From positions 62,001 to 126,000 of the forward strand of contig JAISSX010000037.1 of NCBI GenBank assembly GCA_031272885.1: a DNA stretch of 64,000 nt, given 5' to 3'. The notes under the pieces are model-generated. The model was not told the origin of the DNA. It searched no databases and saw nothing but the letters and a program-made list of their open reading frames with translations. This document shows positions 1 to 8,120 of the stretch, in pieces (position 1 is the first letter of the stretch; the number at the start of each line of letters is the position of its first letter). Both the position numbers and the translations under genes were made by a program. Source of the DNA: Bifidobacteriaceae bacterium. GTDB taxonomy: Bacteria; Actinomycetota; Actinomycetes; Actinomycetales; WQXJ01.

Positions 1-51
1 GGCCAGGGCGGCGGTCACTGCCGCCAGGCGAGCCCATGTCCGATTGTTCAC
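1..51 (-). CDS. N-terminus of a secreted protein or lipoprotein, cut by the window edge
   Basis: A GTG codon on the minus strand is preceded at good spacing by a strong ribosome binding site (GAAGGAG, about positions 58-64). It opens a frame reading MNNRTWARLAAVTAALA, which looks like the positively charged and hydrophobic start of a signal peptide. The rest lies outside the window. The gene is divergent from the GH35 glycosidase, and a LacI-type operator lies between them. A sugar-binding lipoprotein of an ABC importer is a natural guess, but the sequence present cannot show it. Confidence 0.55.
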   Translation of the reverse strand, partial: MNNRTWARLAAVTAALA

Positions 52-126
52 TGTTCTCTCCTTCAGTCGTCATCGACTAGTGGGGTCATGTGCGCGCCAT
101 CCTTGGCCGCGCCTGGTACCCGATCC

Positions 127-140
127 TGTAATCGGTTTCA
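127..140. promoter_or_regulatory. LacI/GalR-family operator
   Basis: The 14-mer TGTAATCGGTTTCA matches every fixed position of the usual LacI-family operator TGWAANCGNTTNCA, with the central CG. It lies in the divergent intergenic region between a leftward signal-peptide gene and the GH35 glycosidase. A sugar-responsive repressor probably controls one or both directions. No lacI-family gene is in the window. Confidence 0.7.
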
Positions 141-292
141 GTTTGTCCCAGATCGCCTGGTCCTGTCAAGAGTGCAGGTCAACCGTATATGACTGGCCTA
201 AGGAGTAGCAGGAATGCTCGGTCTTGGTCGAGGCATTTCTGTTCAATGCTAAGATCGCTCTCAGTCTGTACCGGTCATCAAAGGAGATCGTG

Positions 293-2632
293 GTGCCAAC
301 CCTGACCATCAAGGCCGCCCCACCGCCTGGGCCCATCCACCGTCCGGCTATGTCGAACACGATCGACCGACACCACCACATCGCGTTGACCTCGGCCTAT
401 GTGGAACTAGATGGCGTCCCCACCATCCCCGTCGCAGGCGAGATCCACTACTCGCGATTGCCACGCCACCGCTGGGCCGAACGTCTGGCCTACCTGAGGT
501 CGGGCGGCATCACCGTGGCCGCCTCATACATCTTTTGGAACCACCACGAACCGATAGAGGGTCAAGCCTCGTTCGAAGGCAACCTCGACTTGGCCGCCTT
601 CGTGCGTGAGGCGCAACGCGCCGGGCTTCTGGTGGCTCTGCGCCCGGGCCCTTGGGTCCACGCCGAATCTCGCCACGGTGGCCTGCCCAATTGGGTGGCT
701 GAAGCCGGGCATCCCGTGCGGCAGGACGACCCCACCTACCTGGCCAAGGTGGCCACATGGTTCGGCCGCCTGGGCGATCACCTCAATGGCCTGCTGGGAC
801 CCGATTCCCCCGTGGTGGTCCTCCAAGTGGAAAACGAACTGTATGACAACCCTGCACACCTTCTTACCCTCAAACGCCTGATGCGCGAAGCCGGCCTGGT
901 GGCACCCATCTGGACCGCCACCGCCTGGGGCTCGGCCAACCTGCCGGTGGGCGAGGTCATGCCCCAGTTCGGCGGCTACGGCGACGGCTTCTGGGTGCCG
1001 TCCCACGAAGGCTGGCATCACACCTTCCGCGCCCACTACCACTTCTCCACCCAGTGGGATGACCCCGGTATCGGCTCCGACGTGCGCGAATCACCGGTTC
1101 TTGGTGCTTCACCCAGTGGCCCCCTGAACCAGCCATCGCCGGATTTCCCCATTGCCACCTGTGAGTTGGGCGGCGGCATGGCCACGGCCTATCACCGCCG
1201 GCCTGCCCCCGCTCCACTAGATGTGGCAACCATTGCCCTGACCAAGATCGGTCAAGGCTCCGCCTGGCAGGGCTATTACCTGTACGCGGGCGGCACCAAC
1301 CCGCACCGGGAGCTACCGGTCCACGAATCCCATGAGACTGGCTACCCCAACGACATGCAACACCTGGGCTACGACTTCCACGCCCCCATCGGCGAGGCCG
1401 GCCAACTGCGCTACAGCCATGCCCTTCTGCGGCAACAACATGCCTTCCTGGCTAGTTTCGGCAGTGAACTGGTTCACTCGTCGCCGGCCCTGCCGGCCGG
1501 CGCCTTCAGTTCCGTTTATGACAAGACGAACCTCCGATGGGCCGTGCGCGCGGACGGTGGCAGCGGCTTCCTGTTTATCGCCTGGCACCAACCACACGAT
1601 CCGCTGGAGCCCTACTCACAAGCCCAGTTCCAGGTGGACTTAGGGTCAGCCGGTTCTGTCACACTGCCGGACAGCCCAATCGACATTCCTGTCGGCACGT
1701 TGGCCTGGTGGCCGTTCAACCTGGACCTGGGCGCAGCCAAGCTGAAGTGGGCCACTGCTTCCCCAGTGGCTCGCCTGTCGCTGCCCGATGGCGCTCCCGC
1801 CGTGGTGCTGCTGGCCTCGCCCGGCATTCCGGTCCGGTTCGCGCTGCCCGCCGGGACAAAGGCCACCGGTCGGGTCGGCTCCAGTCTGGCCCGGATCGAC
1901 CAGACTACGGACGGCGACGTGTGGCAATGGGCAGGCGACGACATCGAGCTTGTTGTGGTGGACGGCGCCAGTCTCCTGTTGGTGCCCGCCAGCCAGGCCC
2001 ACACCTTCTGGCTGCTGGACCGGCCGGGTGGGGAAGAGGTCTGGTTCAGTGAAGCCGATCTGGCGGCCGATGGCGACCGGCTGGTGGTGCGCTCCGAGAC
2101 TGCCGTACCGGTTGTGCGTCGGTTCGACACAGCCACGGGAGGGCTGATTCGGGTGCCGCTGACCGCCATCGGGCAGACACCGGAGCGACTGGAACTGCCG
2201 TTCCGCTGCCTGCGCCCGGCGGACCCGGTTCCAGCCGGCGGCTACGGCGAGCTGTCGCCTGGCCGTGCCACCGCCCCCACACTCCAGCAGGTGACCGAAC
2301 TGGGAGCGGTCTGGCGGATCGACCTGCCAGAACACCCTTCTCCGCAGACCCGCCTCGAATTGGTTTGGGAGGGTGACGTGGCCAACCTGTGTACCATCGG
2401 TGGCGCCGTTGTCGACGACGACTACTGGGATGGCACACCTTGGGTGGTGAACCCATACGACCTGGGGCTGGCAGGCGCCATCGAATTGCTGCTGCTACCC
2501 CTGCGGCCGGATGCCCCTGTCCACGTGCCCGCGGCCGCCCAAACTCGCCGGGACCAGGCCGCACCGGCCGTCTTGGGCGAACTCAAGGCCGCCACCCTCA
2601 CCACCAGCGGCCTTTGGGAGGCTCAGACATGA
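293..2632 (+). CDS. GH35 family glycosidase (beta-galactosidase-like)
   Basis: This 779-residue protein is predicted to hydrolyse beta-galactosides or a related beta-glycoside. The N-terminal TIM barrel carries the GH35 blocks GEIHYSRLP, YIFWNHHEP and LRPGPWVHAE. The likely acid/base is Glu182 in QVENEL and the likely nucleophile Glu291 in CELGGG, both judged by position and context. No signal peptide is seen, so it is probably cytoplasmic and acts on imported oligosaccharide. The start chosen is GTG at 293, six bases after AAAGGAG; an ATG at 350 (MSNTIDRHH) would remove 19 residues and has no better site. The stop overlaps the ATG of the next gene by four bases, so the two are probably translationally coupled. 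A LacI-type operator lies upstream. Exact substrate cannot be read from sequence. Confidence 0.85.
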   Translation: MPTLTIKAAPPPGPIHRPAMSNTIDRHHHIALTSAYVELDGVPTIPVAGEIHYSRLPRHRWAERLAYLRSGGITVAASYIFWNHHEPIEGQASFEGNLDLAAFVREAQRAGLLVALRPGPWVHAESRHGGLPNWVAEAGHPVRQDDPTYLAKVATWFGRLGDHLNGLLGPDSPVVVLQVENELYDNPAHLLTLKRLMREAGLVAPIWTATAWGSANLPVGEVMPQFGGYGDGFWVPSHEGWHHTFRAHYHFSTQWDDPGIGSDVRESPVLGASPSGPLNQPSPDFPIATCELGGGMATAYHRRPAPAPLDVATIALTKIGQGSAWQGYYLYAGGTNPHRELPVHESHETGYPNDMQHLGYDFHAPIGEAGQLRYSHALLRQQHAFLASFGSELVHSSPALPAGAFSSVYDKTNLRWAVRADGGSGFLFIAWHQPHDPLEPYSQAQFQVDLGSAGSVTLPDSPIDIPVGTLAWWPFNLDLGAAKLKWATASPVARLSLPDGAPAVVLLASPGIPVRFALPAGTKATGRVGSSLARIDQTTDGDVWQWAGDDIELVVVDGASLLLVPASQAHTFWLLDRPGGEEVWFSEADLAADGDRLVVRSETAVPVVRRFDTATGGLIRVPLTAIGQTPERLELPFRCLRPADPVPAGGYGELSPGRATAPTLQQVTELGAVWRIDLPEHPSPQTRLELVWEGDVANLCTIGGAVVDDDYWDGTPWVVNPYDLGLAGAIELLLLPLRPDAPVHVPAAAQTRRDQAAPAVLGELKAATLTTSGLWEAQT

Positions 2633-3405
2633 GCGCAACTGAAAAGACCATTATTCTGGTCACCGGCTCATCTGACGGGATCGGTGCCCAGACTGCACGC
2701 AATCTCGCCGTACAAGGTCACGCCGTGGTGGCTCACGCCCGTTCTGTTGCCCGGGCCGAAGCCGCCCGGGCGGTGTTGCCGCCGGGTATGCCGATCGTCA
2801 TCGGCGATTTGTCGCTGCAATCCGAGGTGAGGTCTTTGGCCGAACAAGCCAGTCGTCTTGGCCGGATTGGCGTTATTGTGCACGCGGCCGGCACCGCTGC
2901 CGGGCCTGCCCGCACCGTCACCAGGGACGGAGTCGAAACCACCTTCGCTGTCAACACTCTGGCGCCCCATCTCCTGACCAAGCTCCTGTCTCCGAGCGCT
3001 CCGTCCCGGGTGGTGTTCGTGGCTTCGGATTCATTCCGGCATTCTCGGCTTGACTTGACCGACATCGAACTGCTGCACGGCTGGAGCCCGGCGCTGGCCT
3101 ACGCCAACTCCAAGCTGGCGGTTTCGGCCCTGGCCATGGCTTGGGCGCGGCACTTGCCCAACGCGCTGGTCAACGCCCTCCACCCCGGTTGGGTGCGCAC
3201 CAAGATGAGCCCTGCCGAAGCGCCCCTCTCGGTGGCCGAGGGGGCCGACACCCCAACTTGGCTGGCCGCCTCGAACGATCCGGCCGCGCTGGTGACCGGT
3301 GAGTTCTTCACCAACCGCAAGCCGGACCACTTCAACCCCCAGGTGTTCGACCAAGCCGCGCAAGATGCCGTTTTCACAGCCTGTGAGGCCCTAATCCGGG
3401 CGTAA
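2629..3405 (+). CDS. Short-chain dehydrogenase/reductase
   Basis: A 258-residue classical SDR, predicted NAD(P)-dependent oxidoreductase. The Rossmann glycine motif TGSSDGIG is at residues about 12-19, VHAAG stands in place of the usual NNAG, NTLAP follows, a serine in VASDS is the likely catalytic Ser, and YANSK supplies the catalytic Tyr and Lys. HPGWVRTKM is the usual post-catalytic segment. The ATG overlaps the stop of the GH35 gene (ATGA), so both belong to one transcript. The pairing suggests modification of a sugar or an aglycone released by the glycosidase, but this is inference. It ends 17 bases before the convergent oxidoreductase gene. Confidence 0.85.
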   Translation: MSATEKTIILVTGSSDGIGAQTARNLAVQGHAVVAHARSVARAEAARAVLPPGMPIVIGDLSLQSEVRSLAEQASRLGRIGVIVHAAGTAAGPARTVTRDGVETTFAVNTLAPHLLTKLLSPSAPSRVVFVASDSFRHSRLDLTDIELLHGWSPALAYANSKLAVSALAMAWARHLPNALVNALHPGWVRTKMSPAEAPLSVAEGADTPTWLAASNDPAALVTGEFFTNRKPDHFNPQVFDQAAQDAVFTACEALIRA

Positions 3406-3422
3406 CTGCAGGCTGCTGCGCG

Positions 3423-5063
3423 TCAGCGTTCTTCGGGGATCATCTCGATGCAGCCGCAGGGGCATTCGGCGGCGCAGATGCCGCAACCCTTGCAGTAGTC
3501 GTAGTTGATCTCGTAGCGCCGGCCGGGGCCCAGCTTGATGATGACATCGTCCGGGCACAGGCCGTAGCAGTTGTCGCACTCCAGGCAGTTGCCGCAGCTC
3601 ATGCAGCGGCGGGCCTCGAACAGGGCGGACTCGGTGGACAGGCCCTGCACCACTTCCTCGAAGCCGGAGGTGCGGCGAGCCGCCTCCAACTCGGGCCTGG
3701 ACTGGAGCGGCGCGTCCGCGTAGTACCAGGTGTTCAGGCGGCTGAACAGGGCTTTCGCCTCGCGCGACGGCGCCTCGTAGACGGCCCCGCGCAGCCAAGC
3801 GTCCACGTTGCGGGCGGCCAACTTGCCTTGCCCCACCGCCACCGTGGCCGTGCGGTCACCGGGGGCGGCATCGCCGGCCGCGAACAGGCCCGGCCGGGAC
3901 GTCATCATGTGTTCGTCCACCGCGATGACGCCGTTATCCACCGTGACGCCGTCCACGCCATCAAGCACCGACAGGTCGGCATCTTGGCCGATCGCCAACA
4001 CCACCGTGTCCGCCTCAACCTCGTCGAACACGCCGGTGGGCCGCGGGCGGCCCTCGGCGTCCAGTTCCATCCGCTCAATCACCACGCGGCCCTGGTCAAC
4101 CTCCGAAATGGTGCTAAGCCACTTCACCCGGATGCCTTCGCTCAAGGCCTCCAAGTATTCCTCCTCGTGGGCCGGCATCTGCTCCTTGGTGCGGCGGTAG
4201 ATGATGACCGCGTCCTCGGCGCCCAGGCGCTTAGCGGTGCGGGCCGCGTCCATGGCCGTGTTGCCGCCACCGTAGATGGCGACCCGCCGGCCCAGCATGG
4301 GCGGCGACCCGGCCGAGGTGTCACGCAACAGCTTCACCGCGTCCATCACCTTGGCGGCGTGGCCGGCCGGGATGTTGACGTGATGGCCCACACCGGCGCC
4401 CACACACAACACCACGGCGTCGAAGCCCGCGGTCTCGGCCGCGAAATCGGTCACCCGGTGGCCGGTCTCGATCTTGATACCCATGTTGACCAGACGCGAC
4501 ACCTCGGCATCGATCACGGCCCGGGGCAGCCGGTAGGCCGGAATGCCGTACCGCAGCATGCCGCCCGTGGCCTCCTGCGCCTCGTAGATGGTCACCTCGT
4601 GGCCCAGTTTGCGCAGGTGGTAGGCGGCGGACAGGCCGGACGGGCCAGACCCCACCACCAGCACCCGCTTGTGCGACAGGGTGATGTCCACCGGCACCTC
4701 GAACTGCCAACCGTGCTCAATCGCTTGATCGCCCAGGAACCGTTCGACGGCGTTGATGCCCACCATCTCGTCCAGGCCGCCACGGTTGCAGGCGGTTTGG
4801 CACGGGTGGTAGCAGACCCGGCCCATGATGGCGGGCAGCGGGTTCTCTTGGGTCAGGCTGCGCCAGGCCCGCTCGTAGCCCTCGCCGGCCTCTTGGGCCT
4901 CATACAGCCAGGCCTGGATCTCTTCACCCGCCGGGCAGGCGGCCGAACAGGGCGGCAGCAGGGACATGTAGACGGGACGCTCGGTGCGCCACGAACCGGT
5001 CAGGTAGCGTACGGACGAACCGGCCGATGCCGACAGGCCAGGGGGGACAACGACGGCGGTCAT
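3423..5063 (-). CDS. Fused GltD-like NAD(P)H flavoprotein and ferredoxin-type delta subunit of a 2-oxoacid oxidoreductase
   Basis: This 546-residue protein is the last gene of a four-gene 2-oxoacid:ferredoxin oxidoreductase operon. Its N-terminus has the glutamate-synthase-small-subunit pattern of cluster cysteines (C39, C43, then CYHPCQTAC at 84-92). An FAD-binding GSGPSG follows at 138-143, and a pyridine-nucleotide site GGGNTAMDAAR lies mid-protein. GDAAPGD near residue 430 fits the second FAD motif. The C-terminal 60 residues hold the CMSCGNC and CKGCGIC clusters of a PorD-type ferredoxin. The fusion implies that electrons from the oxoacid reach NAD(P) inside the complex. The start is ATG at 5063, behind GGAAGGAG and overlapping the beta-subunit stop by four bases; a much longer open frame upstream is antisense noise over the beta gene. 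Direction of electron flow is not known. Confidence 0.85.
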   Translation of the reverse strand: MTAVVVPPGLSASAGSSVRYLTGSWRTERPVYMSLLPPCSAACPAGEEIQAWLYEAQEAGEGYERAWRSLTQENPLPAIMGRVCYHPCQTACNRGGLDEMVGINAVERFLGDQAIEHGWQFEVPVDITLSHKRVLVVGSGPSGLSAAYHLRKLGHEVTIYEAQEATGGMLRYGIPAYRLPRAVIDAEVSRLVNMGIKIETGHRVTDFAAETAGFDAVVLCVGAGVGHHVNIPAGHAAKVMDAVKLLRDTSAGSPPMLGRRVAIYGGGNTAMDAARTAKRLGAEDAVIIYRRTKEQMPAHEEEYLEALSEGIRVKWLSTISEVDQGRVVIERMELDAEGRPRPTGVFDEVEADTVVLAIGQDADLSVLDGVDGVTVDNGVIAVDEHMMTSRPGLFAAGDAAPGDRTATVAVGQGKLAARNVDAWLRGAVYEAPSREAKALFSRLNTWYYADAPLQSRPELEAARRTSGFEEVVQGLSTESALFEARRCMSCGNCLECDNCYGLCPDDVIIKLGPGRRYEINYDYCKGCGICAAECPCGCIEMIPEER

Positions 5064-6064
5064 GCTGCGGCTCCTTCCGGCAACAGGTTGTACATCCTGA
5101 TGTTGCGGTCCGCCAACCGGCGTATCCGCTCCAACGCGGCCTCGTCGGCATTGGCGCCGAACAGGTGGGCGAAGCGCCGCTGCAGCTTCAGGTAGTCCTC
5201 CACCGGTACCCGCTCGCGGATCTTGGTGGATGACTTCAGTTCGCCATATTCGGCCTCGAAGACAGGGAACAGGCCGCACTGGGTGGCCAGGCGGGCCACC
5301 TTGATCGAATCGGCCGACTTGGTGCCCCAACCCAGCGGGCAGGTCACCAGCACATGCAGGTAGCGGGCGCCACGGTGTGACATGGCGGTGCGCACCTTGG
5401 CCTCCAGGTCACGCAGGTCCGCCACCGTGGCCGTAGCCACATAGGGGATCTCATGGGCCATGGCGATCTTGGGCATGAACTTGCCTTGACCGAACGTGTT
5501 GCCGGGCTGGCGGCCCACCGCCGGGGTGGTGGCGGTGCGGGCGGCCGGCGGGGTGGCGCCGGACCGCTGCACACCCGTGTTCATGTAGGCCTGGTTGTCG
5601 TAGCAGACATACAGCACGTCATCGTTACGTTCGAACATGCCGGACAGGCAGGCCATGCCGATGTCGGCCGTGCCGCCGTCGCCCCCCTGCGCGATGACGC
5701 GGATGTCGCCGCGGCCCGTCACCGCGTTGACGGCGGCGATGCCTGTGGCCACCGAGGCGGCGTTGGCGAACAGCGAGTGGATCCACGGGATCTTCCAGGC
5801 CGATTCGGGATACAGCGTGGAGAAGACCTCCAGGCAGCCGGTGGCGTTGGCCACCATCAGCTTGCCGTCCGTCACCTCCATGGCGGTGTCCAGCACCCAA
5901 CGGGCGGCCAGCGCCTCGGCGCAGCCCTGGCAGGCGCGGTGGCCGTGCGTCAGCGACGAGGCCCGGTCCTGCCAGGCCTGCACCGAGCGGTCTTGTTCAT
6001 CCAGCAGGCGGTTGCCCACCACCAGGGTGCCGGTTTGCATGAAGGGGATGTTGACCTTCGCCAT
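5060..6064 (-). CDS. porB: 2-oxoacid:ferredoxin oxidoreductase, beta subunit (TPP-binding)
   Basis: A 334-residue thiamine-diphosphate subunit of a pyruvate or branched 2-oxoacid:ferredoxin oxidoreductase, which decarboxylates the oxoacid to acyl-CoA, CO2 and reduced ferredoxin. The CQGCAEAL segment supplies cluster cysteines, GDGGTADIG with the following YDNQAYMNTGVQRS is the TPP/Mg site, and another conserved Cys occurs in CPLGWG. Length fits the family. It lies three bases after the alpha gene and overlaps the following fused flavoprotein gene by four bases. Pyruvate is the likeliest substrate, but the related ketoisovalerate enzymes look similar. Confidence 0.9.
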   Translation of the reverse strand: MAKVNIPFMQTGTLVVGNRLLDEQDRSVQAWQDRASSLTHGHRACQGCAEALAARWVLDTAMEVTDGKLMVANATGCLEVFSTLYPESAWKIPWIHSLFANAASVATGIAAVNAVTGRGDIRVIAQGGDGGTADIGMACLSGMFERNDDVLYVCYDNQAYMNTGVQRSGATPPAARTATTPAVGRQPGNTFGQGKFMPKIAMAHEIPYVATATVADLRDLEAKVRTAMSHRGARYLHVLVTCPLGWGTKSADSIKVARLATQCGLFPVFEAEYGELKSSTKIRERVPVEDYLKLQRRFAHLFGANADEAALERIRRLADRNIRMYNLLPEGAAA

Positions 6065-6067
6065 GGC

Positions 6068-7258
6068 TCAGCCCACCTTTCCTACCAGCTCGGTTTTCAG
6101 GTCCATGAACTCCAGTTCGCCCAGATCACCGGCCTTGCCTCGCGTCAGCGTCTCCGCCAGGGACTGTTCCGTGATGGGCCGGCCGCCCAGGCCGCAAACC
6201 ACCGAGTGCAACGGGATGCCCAGCCGCGCCATCGAGCGCCGCACGTCGAAACTGAGCACGCCGCCCACACCCAAGGTGAGCGCCCGGTCCAGTACCACCA
6301 CGCGGTCCGCCGCCCCGATGGCTTGACGCACCGAGGTGGCCGGGAACGGCCGGTAGGAACCCAGCGTGATCAGGCGGGTGCGCACACCCCGGTCCCACAG
6401 CGTTGGCGCGACGGCCTGCATGGTGCCCATGACCGAACCCATGCCGATAACCGCGATCTCGCCTTGACGGGCCGGGCGGTCCTCGCCATCGGGCCCCCAC
6501 ACGCGCACGGGCTTGCCGGACGGCCGCCCGAAAGCCTCCTCGAACTCGCGGGTGACCCGCTTGATGACGTCGTTGGCGTGGAACATGACCTGGTGGGCCA
6601 TGTACTTGGTCTCGGTGAAAACGTCCGGCCCGGCCATCATGCCCATCGAACGCGGTTCGGCGATGTCGAGTTTCTCCAACGGTTTGATGGGCGGCAGGAA
6701 GGCGTCCACCTGTTCCTGGGTGGGAATCTCCACCACGTCCGAGGCGTGGGTCAGGACGAAGCCGTCCATGCAGACCATGATGGGCAGCGACAGTTCTTCG
6801 GCGATCTTGTAGGCGATGATGTGCAGGTCAAGCGCCTCTTGGTTGTCCACCGCGTAGAGCTGCAGCCAGCCGGAGTCACGCTGCGACAGCGAATCCGATT
6901 GGTCGTTCCAAATGTTGATAGGGGCGCCGATGGCGCGGTTCGCCACCGTCATGACGATGGGCAGCTTCAGGCCGGAGGCGTTGTAGATGGCCTCGGTCAT
7001 GTAGAGCAGGCCCTGCGAAGCGGTGGCGGTGTAGACACGCCCGCCGGCCGCGCTGGCGCCGATCGACACCGACATGGCGGCAAACTCGGATTCGACGTTG
7101 ATGTAGTCGCAGTTGGCCAGTTTGCCGGTGCGCACCAGGCCGCTCAAGGCCTCCACGATGTGGGTTTGCGGCGAAATGGGGTAGGCGCAGACCACAGACG
7201 GGCGGCACAGGGCCACGGCCCTGGCGATGGCTTGGGAGCCTTCGAGTAGCTCAGGCAT
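6068..7258 (-). CDS. porA: 2-oxoacid:ferredoxin oxidoreductase, alpha subunit
   Basis: A 396-residue alpha subunit carrying the pyrimidine-binding domain of the TPP enzyme. AYPISPQTHIVE near residue 29, NVESEFAAMSVSIGASAAGGR and TATASQGL are characteristic of pyruvate-ferredoxin oxidoreductase domain I, and the C-terminal GMGSVMGT...LGSYRPFP region matches domain II. The start is ATG at 7258, six bases after GGAGG and inside the last codons of the gamma gene (8-base overlap). The same frame stays open another 90 bases upstream over gamma, but without a site. Together with gamma, beta and the fused delta it forms the complete complex. Confidence 0.9.
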   Translation of the reverse strand: MPELLEGSQAIARAVALCRPSVVCAYPISPQTHIVEALSGLVRTGKLANCDYINVESEFAAMSVSIGASAAGGRVYTATASQGLLYMTEAIYNASGLKLPIVMTVANRAIGAPINIWNDQSDSLSQRDSGWLQLYAVDNQEALDLHIIAYKIAEELSLPIMVCMDGFVLTHASDVVEIPTQEQVDAFLPPIKPLEKLDIAEPRSMGMMAGPDVFTETKYMAHQVMFHANDVIKRVTREFEEAFGRPSGKPVRVWGPDGEDRPARQGEIAVIGMGSVMGTMQAVAPTLWDRGVRTRLITLGSYRPFPATSVRQAIGAADRVVVLDRALTLGVGGVLSFDVRRSMARLGIPLHSVVCGLGGRPITEQSLAETLTRGKAGDLGELEFMDLKTELVGKVG

Positions 7259-7925
7259 TGACAACCTCCGGTGAGCCGGCAATCGGGATGGGTAGTTCGG
7301 CCGTGGACGGCTTGTCCACATCCACGGGGGCGATGCCGTGCGGCGCACCTTCGTCTTCGTGGCCGCGGTGGTCTATCACCCACTGGTAGGCCACTTGGGC
7401 GCTGCGTGAGTTGCCTTCCGCCACCTTGCCCTTGAACAGGCCGTTGATCGAGTTGACCACGGCTTCCAGCGTGACCTGCCCGGTCAGCGCGGCAAAGGCG
7501 CCCAGCAGGGCGGCCGAGGGAATGGGCCGGCCCAGGTATTCCCGCACGATGTCGTCCGCCGGCACGGTGGCCAGGTGGCCGGATTCCTTGGGGGCGCCGG
7601 GCTGGGCGGCCCGCACTTCGTTGGGGCTTTCCCGGGTGTTGACCACGGCCCAGCCGCCCTCCACCAGGCCTTCGAAGACGTCCATGGTGCGCAGCAGGGT
7701 GGGGTCTTGGATGATGACGGCGTCTGGGTGGTTGATCGGTTCGCGGGTCAGGATTTTCTGGTCCGAGAAGCGGGTGTAGGCCACCACTGGGGCGCCCATG
7801 CGCTCCGACCCGAAACTGGGAATGGCCTGAACTTGGGCGCCGCCGGCAAAACCGGAGCGGGCCAGCAGCTCCGATGCGGTCACCACCCCTTGGCCACCTC
7901 GGCCGTGAATGACTGTCTGGAACAT
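7251..7925 (-). CDS. porG: 2-oxoacid:ferredoxin oxidoreductase, gamma subunit
   Basis: A 224-residue gamma subunit, first gene of the operon. HGRGGQGVVTASELLA near residue 6 is the signature of this family, and SFGSERMGAPV and NTRESP also fit. After the usual ending it has about 35 extra residues, rich in Glu, Asp, His and Pro. The start is ATG at 7925 behind a very strong GGGGGAGG. The 195 bases upstream separate it from the GH2 gene and should hold the operon promoter; I could not pick a confident -10/-35 pair there. Confidence 0.88.
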   Translation of the reverse strand: MFQTVIHGRGGQGVVTASELLARSGFAGGAQVQAIPSFGSERMGAPVVAYTRFSDQKILTREPINHPDAVIIQDPTLLRTMDVFEGLVEGGWAVVNTRESPNEVRAAQPGAPKESGHLATVPADDIVREYLGRPIPSAALLGAFAALTGQVTLEAVVNSINGLFKGKVAEGNSRSAQVAYQWVIDHRGHEDEGAPHGIAPVDVDKPSTAELPIPIAGSPEVVNA

Positions 7926-8120
7926 GTGCCTCCCCCACCTATGAACGTCTAGTTGCCCCGGGCGCACGACAGATTACCCCAAACATGGGATGTTTTGCCG
8001 CCTACTTTCGATTGTAGCTCGCGGGTCTTTTCTTGACCTGCGCCTTAACGCCCAGACTTGCTCACATAAATAACGAAATATAACCCTTGCGAATATGTCT
8101 TCCCAGAGGCATTAGCCGAA

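Noticed and set aside
224..292. Earlier start for the GH35 gene
   Set aside because: The extra 23 codons lack family similarity and a ribosome binding site, while GTG 293 has AAAGGAG at ideal spacing.
5453..7249. Long plus-strand open frame of 598 codons over the porA/porB genes
   Set aside because: It is antisense to well-recognised genes, is rich in His, Arg, Gly and Ala as expected for the mirror of GC-rich codons, and has no start site or domain.
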